The notes under the pieces were generated by a model, which was not told the origin of the DNA, searched no databases, and saw nothing but the letters and a program-made list of their open reading frames with translations. From Roseobacter sinensis (GTDB lineage: Bacteria; Pseudomonadota; Alphaproteobacteria; Rhodobacterales; Rhodobacteraceae), in assembly GCF_025755255.1 (NCBI RefSeq), contig NZ_JALIEB010000006.1, positions 173,621 through 237,620 on the forward strand: a stretch of DNA of 64,000 bases. Reading direction: 5' to 3'. Below, in pieces: positions 63,963-64,000 of this stretch (positions are counted from its first letter, which is position 1; each line of letters starts with the position of its first letter). The translations under genes were made by a program, and so were the position numbers.

Positions 63963-64000
63963 TTATTCCAATCGGTTCTGGATCTCCATCAGCTTGGCTT
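63963..64000 (-). CDS. Possible C-terminus of a gene entering from the right edge
   Basis: The minus-strand frame reads AKLMEIQNRLE and then a TAA at 63963-63965, which looks like the helical end of a protein. Only twelve codons are visible, so this is a weak call; a plus-strand frame starting at 63955 (MSFYSNRFW) competes with it. Confidence 0.25.
   Translation of the reverse strand, partial: AKLMEIQNRLE

Overview
The window looks like a chromosomal segment of a GC-rich alphaproteobacterium, most likely a marine Rhodobacteraceae (Roseobacter-group) member. Reasons: a ChpT phosphotransferase (CtrA pathway), the olsBA ornithine-lipid pair, ribosomal protein L21 with a helix-hairpin-helix tail, a split-methionine-synthase type folate/corrinoid operon with its PF13769 partner, VPLPA-CTERM proteins, and adjacent periplasmic-binding-protein sugar transporters. 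The assignment rests on gene content and protein style; no rRNA is present.

Layout. 0-1.4 kb: the start of a chemotaxis operon (STAS protein, CheY, CheA running off the left edge), with a CtrA-like box upstream. 1.6-4.0 kb: one-carbon operon (PF13769 protein, methylenetetrahydrofolate reductase, pterin-binding methyltransferase) closed by an intrinsic terminator. 4.3-6.8 kb: Ppx/GppA phosphatase, RlmE and a lone exported sensor-like domain. 7.2-10.3 kb: a large ABC-exporter-like protein whose nucleotide-binding domain appears dead and which ends in a cyclic-nucleotide-binding domain. 10.3-16.7 kb: alanine/glycine symporter with a universal stress protein, LysR regulator divergent from a di-iron sterol-desaturase-like enzyme, a terpene-cyclase-like repeat protein and an exported unknown. 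16.8-30.7 kb: a two-transporter sugar locus with a HpcH/HpaI aldolase, an Ugp/Mal-type ABC system, a LacI regulator and double cupin, then an Rbs/Xyl-type ABC system, an SMP-30 lactonase and a small cupin. A perfect LacI-style palindrome lies between the divergent aldolase and first binding-protein gene.

31-36.5 kb: signalling block: an ammonium-transporter-GGDEF-EAL fusion, a short receiver protein and a hybrid histidine kinase. 37.2-43.7 kb: three VPLPA-CTERM proteins, a SulP-STAS-cNMP transporter and a membrane-bound AraC-type regulator, ending near tRNA-Ser(CGA). 44.4-61 kb: mostly housekeeping: two DUF2059 proteins, rplU-rpmA, GNAT-LysE-GNAT-obgE-proB-proA, chpT, DUF3553, olsBA, rpsB-tsf, aroQ, a PlsC-like acyltransferase, TetR and a SnoaL-like protein. 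61-63.5 kb: a Cache-HAMP-GGDEF-EAL protein. The last 460 bases hold no clear complete gene.

The most unusual content is sensory. Two membrane proteins carry C-terminal cyclic-nucleotide domains, two large proteins make or break cyclic di-GMP, one of them fused to an ammonium channel, and one transcription factor is fused to a seven-helix membrane sensor. The strongest candidates for under-described biology are the pseudo-ATPase exporter-like protein (7227..10253), the Amt-GGDEF-EAL fusion (30973..33699), and the AraC/VPLPA/SulP module (40.4-43.7 kb, listed by regulator, gene pair and transporter). Start sites, domain calls and functions come from reading the sequence; no database search was run.
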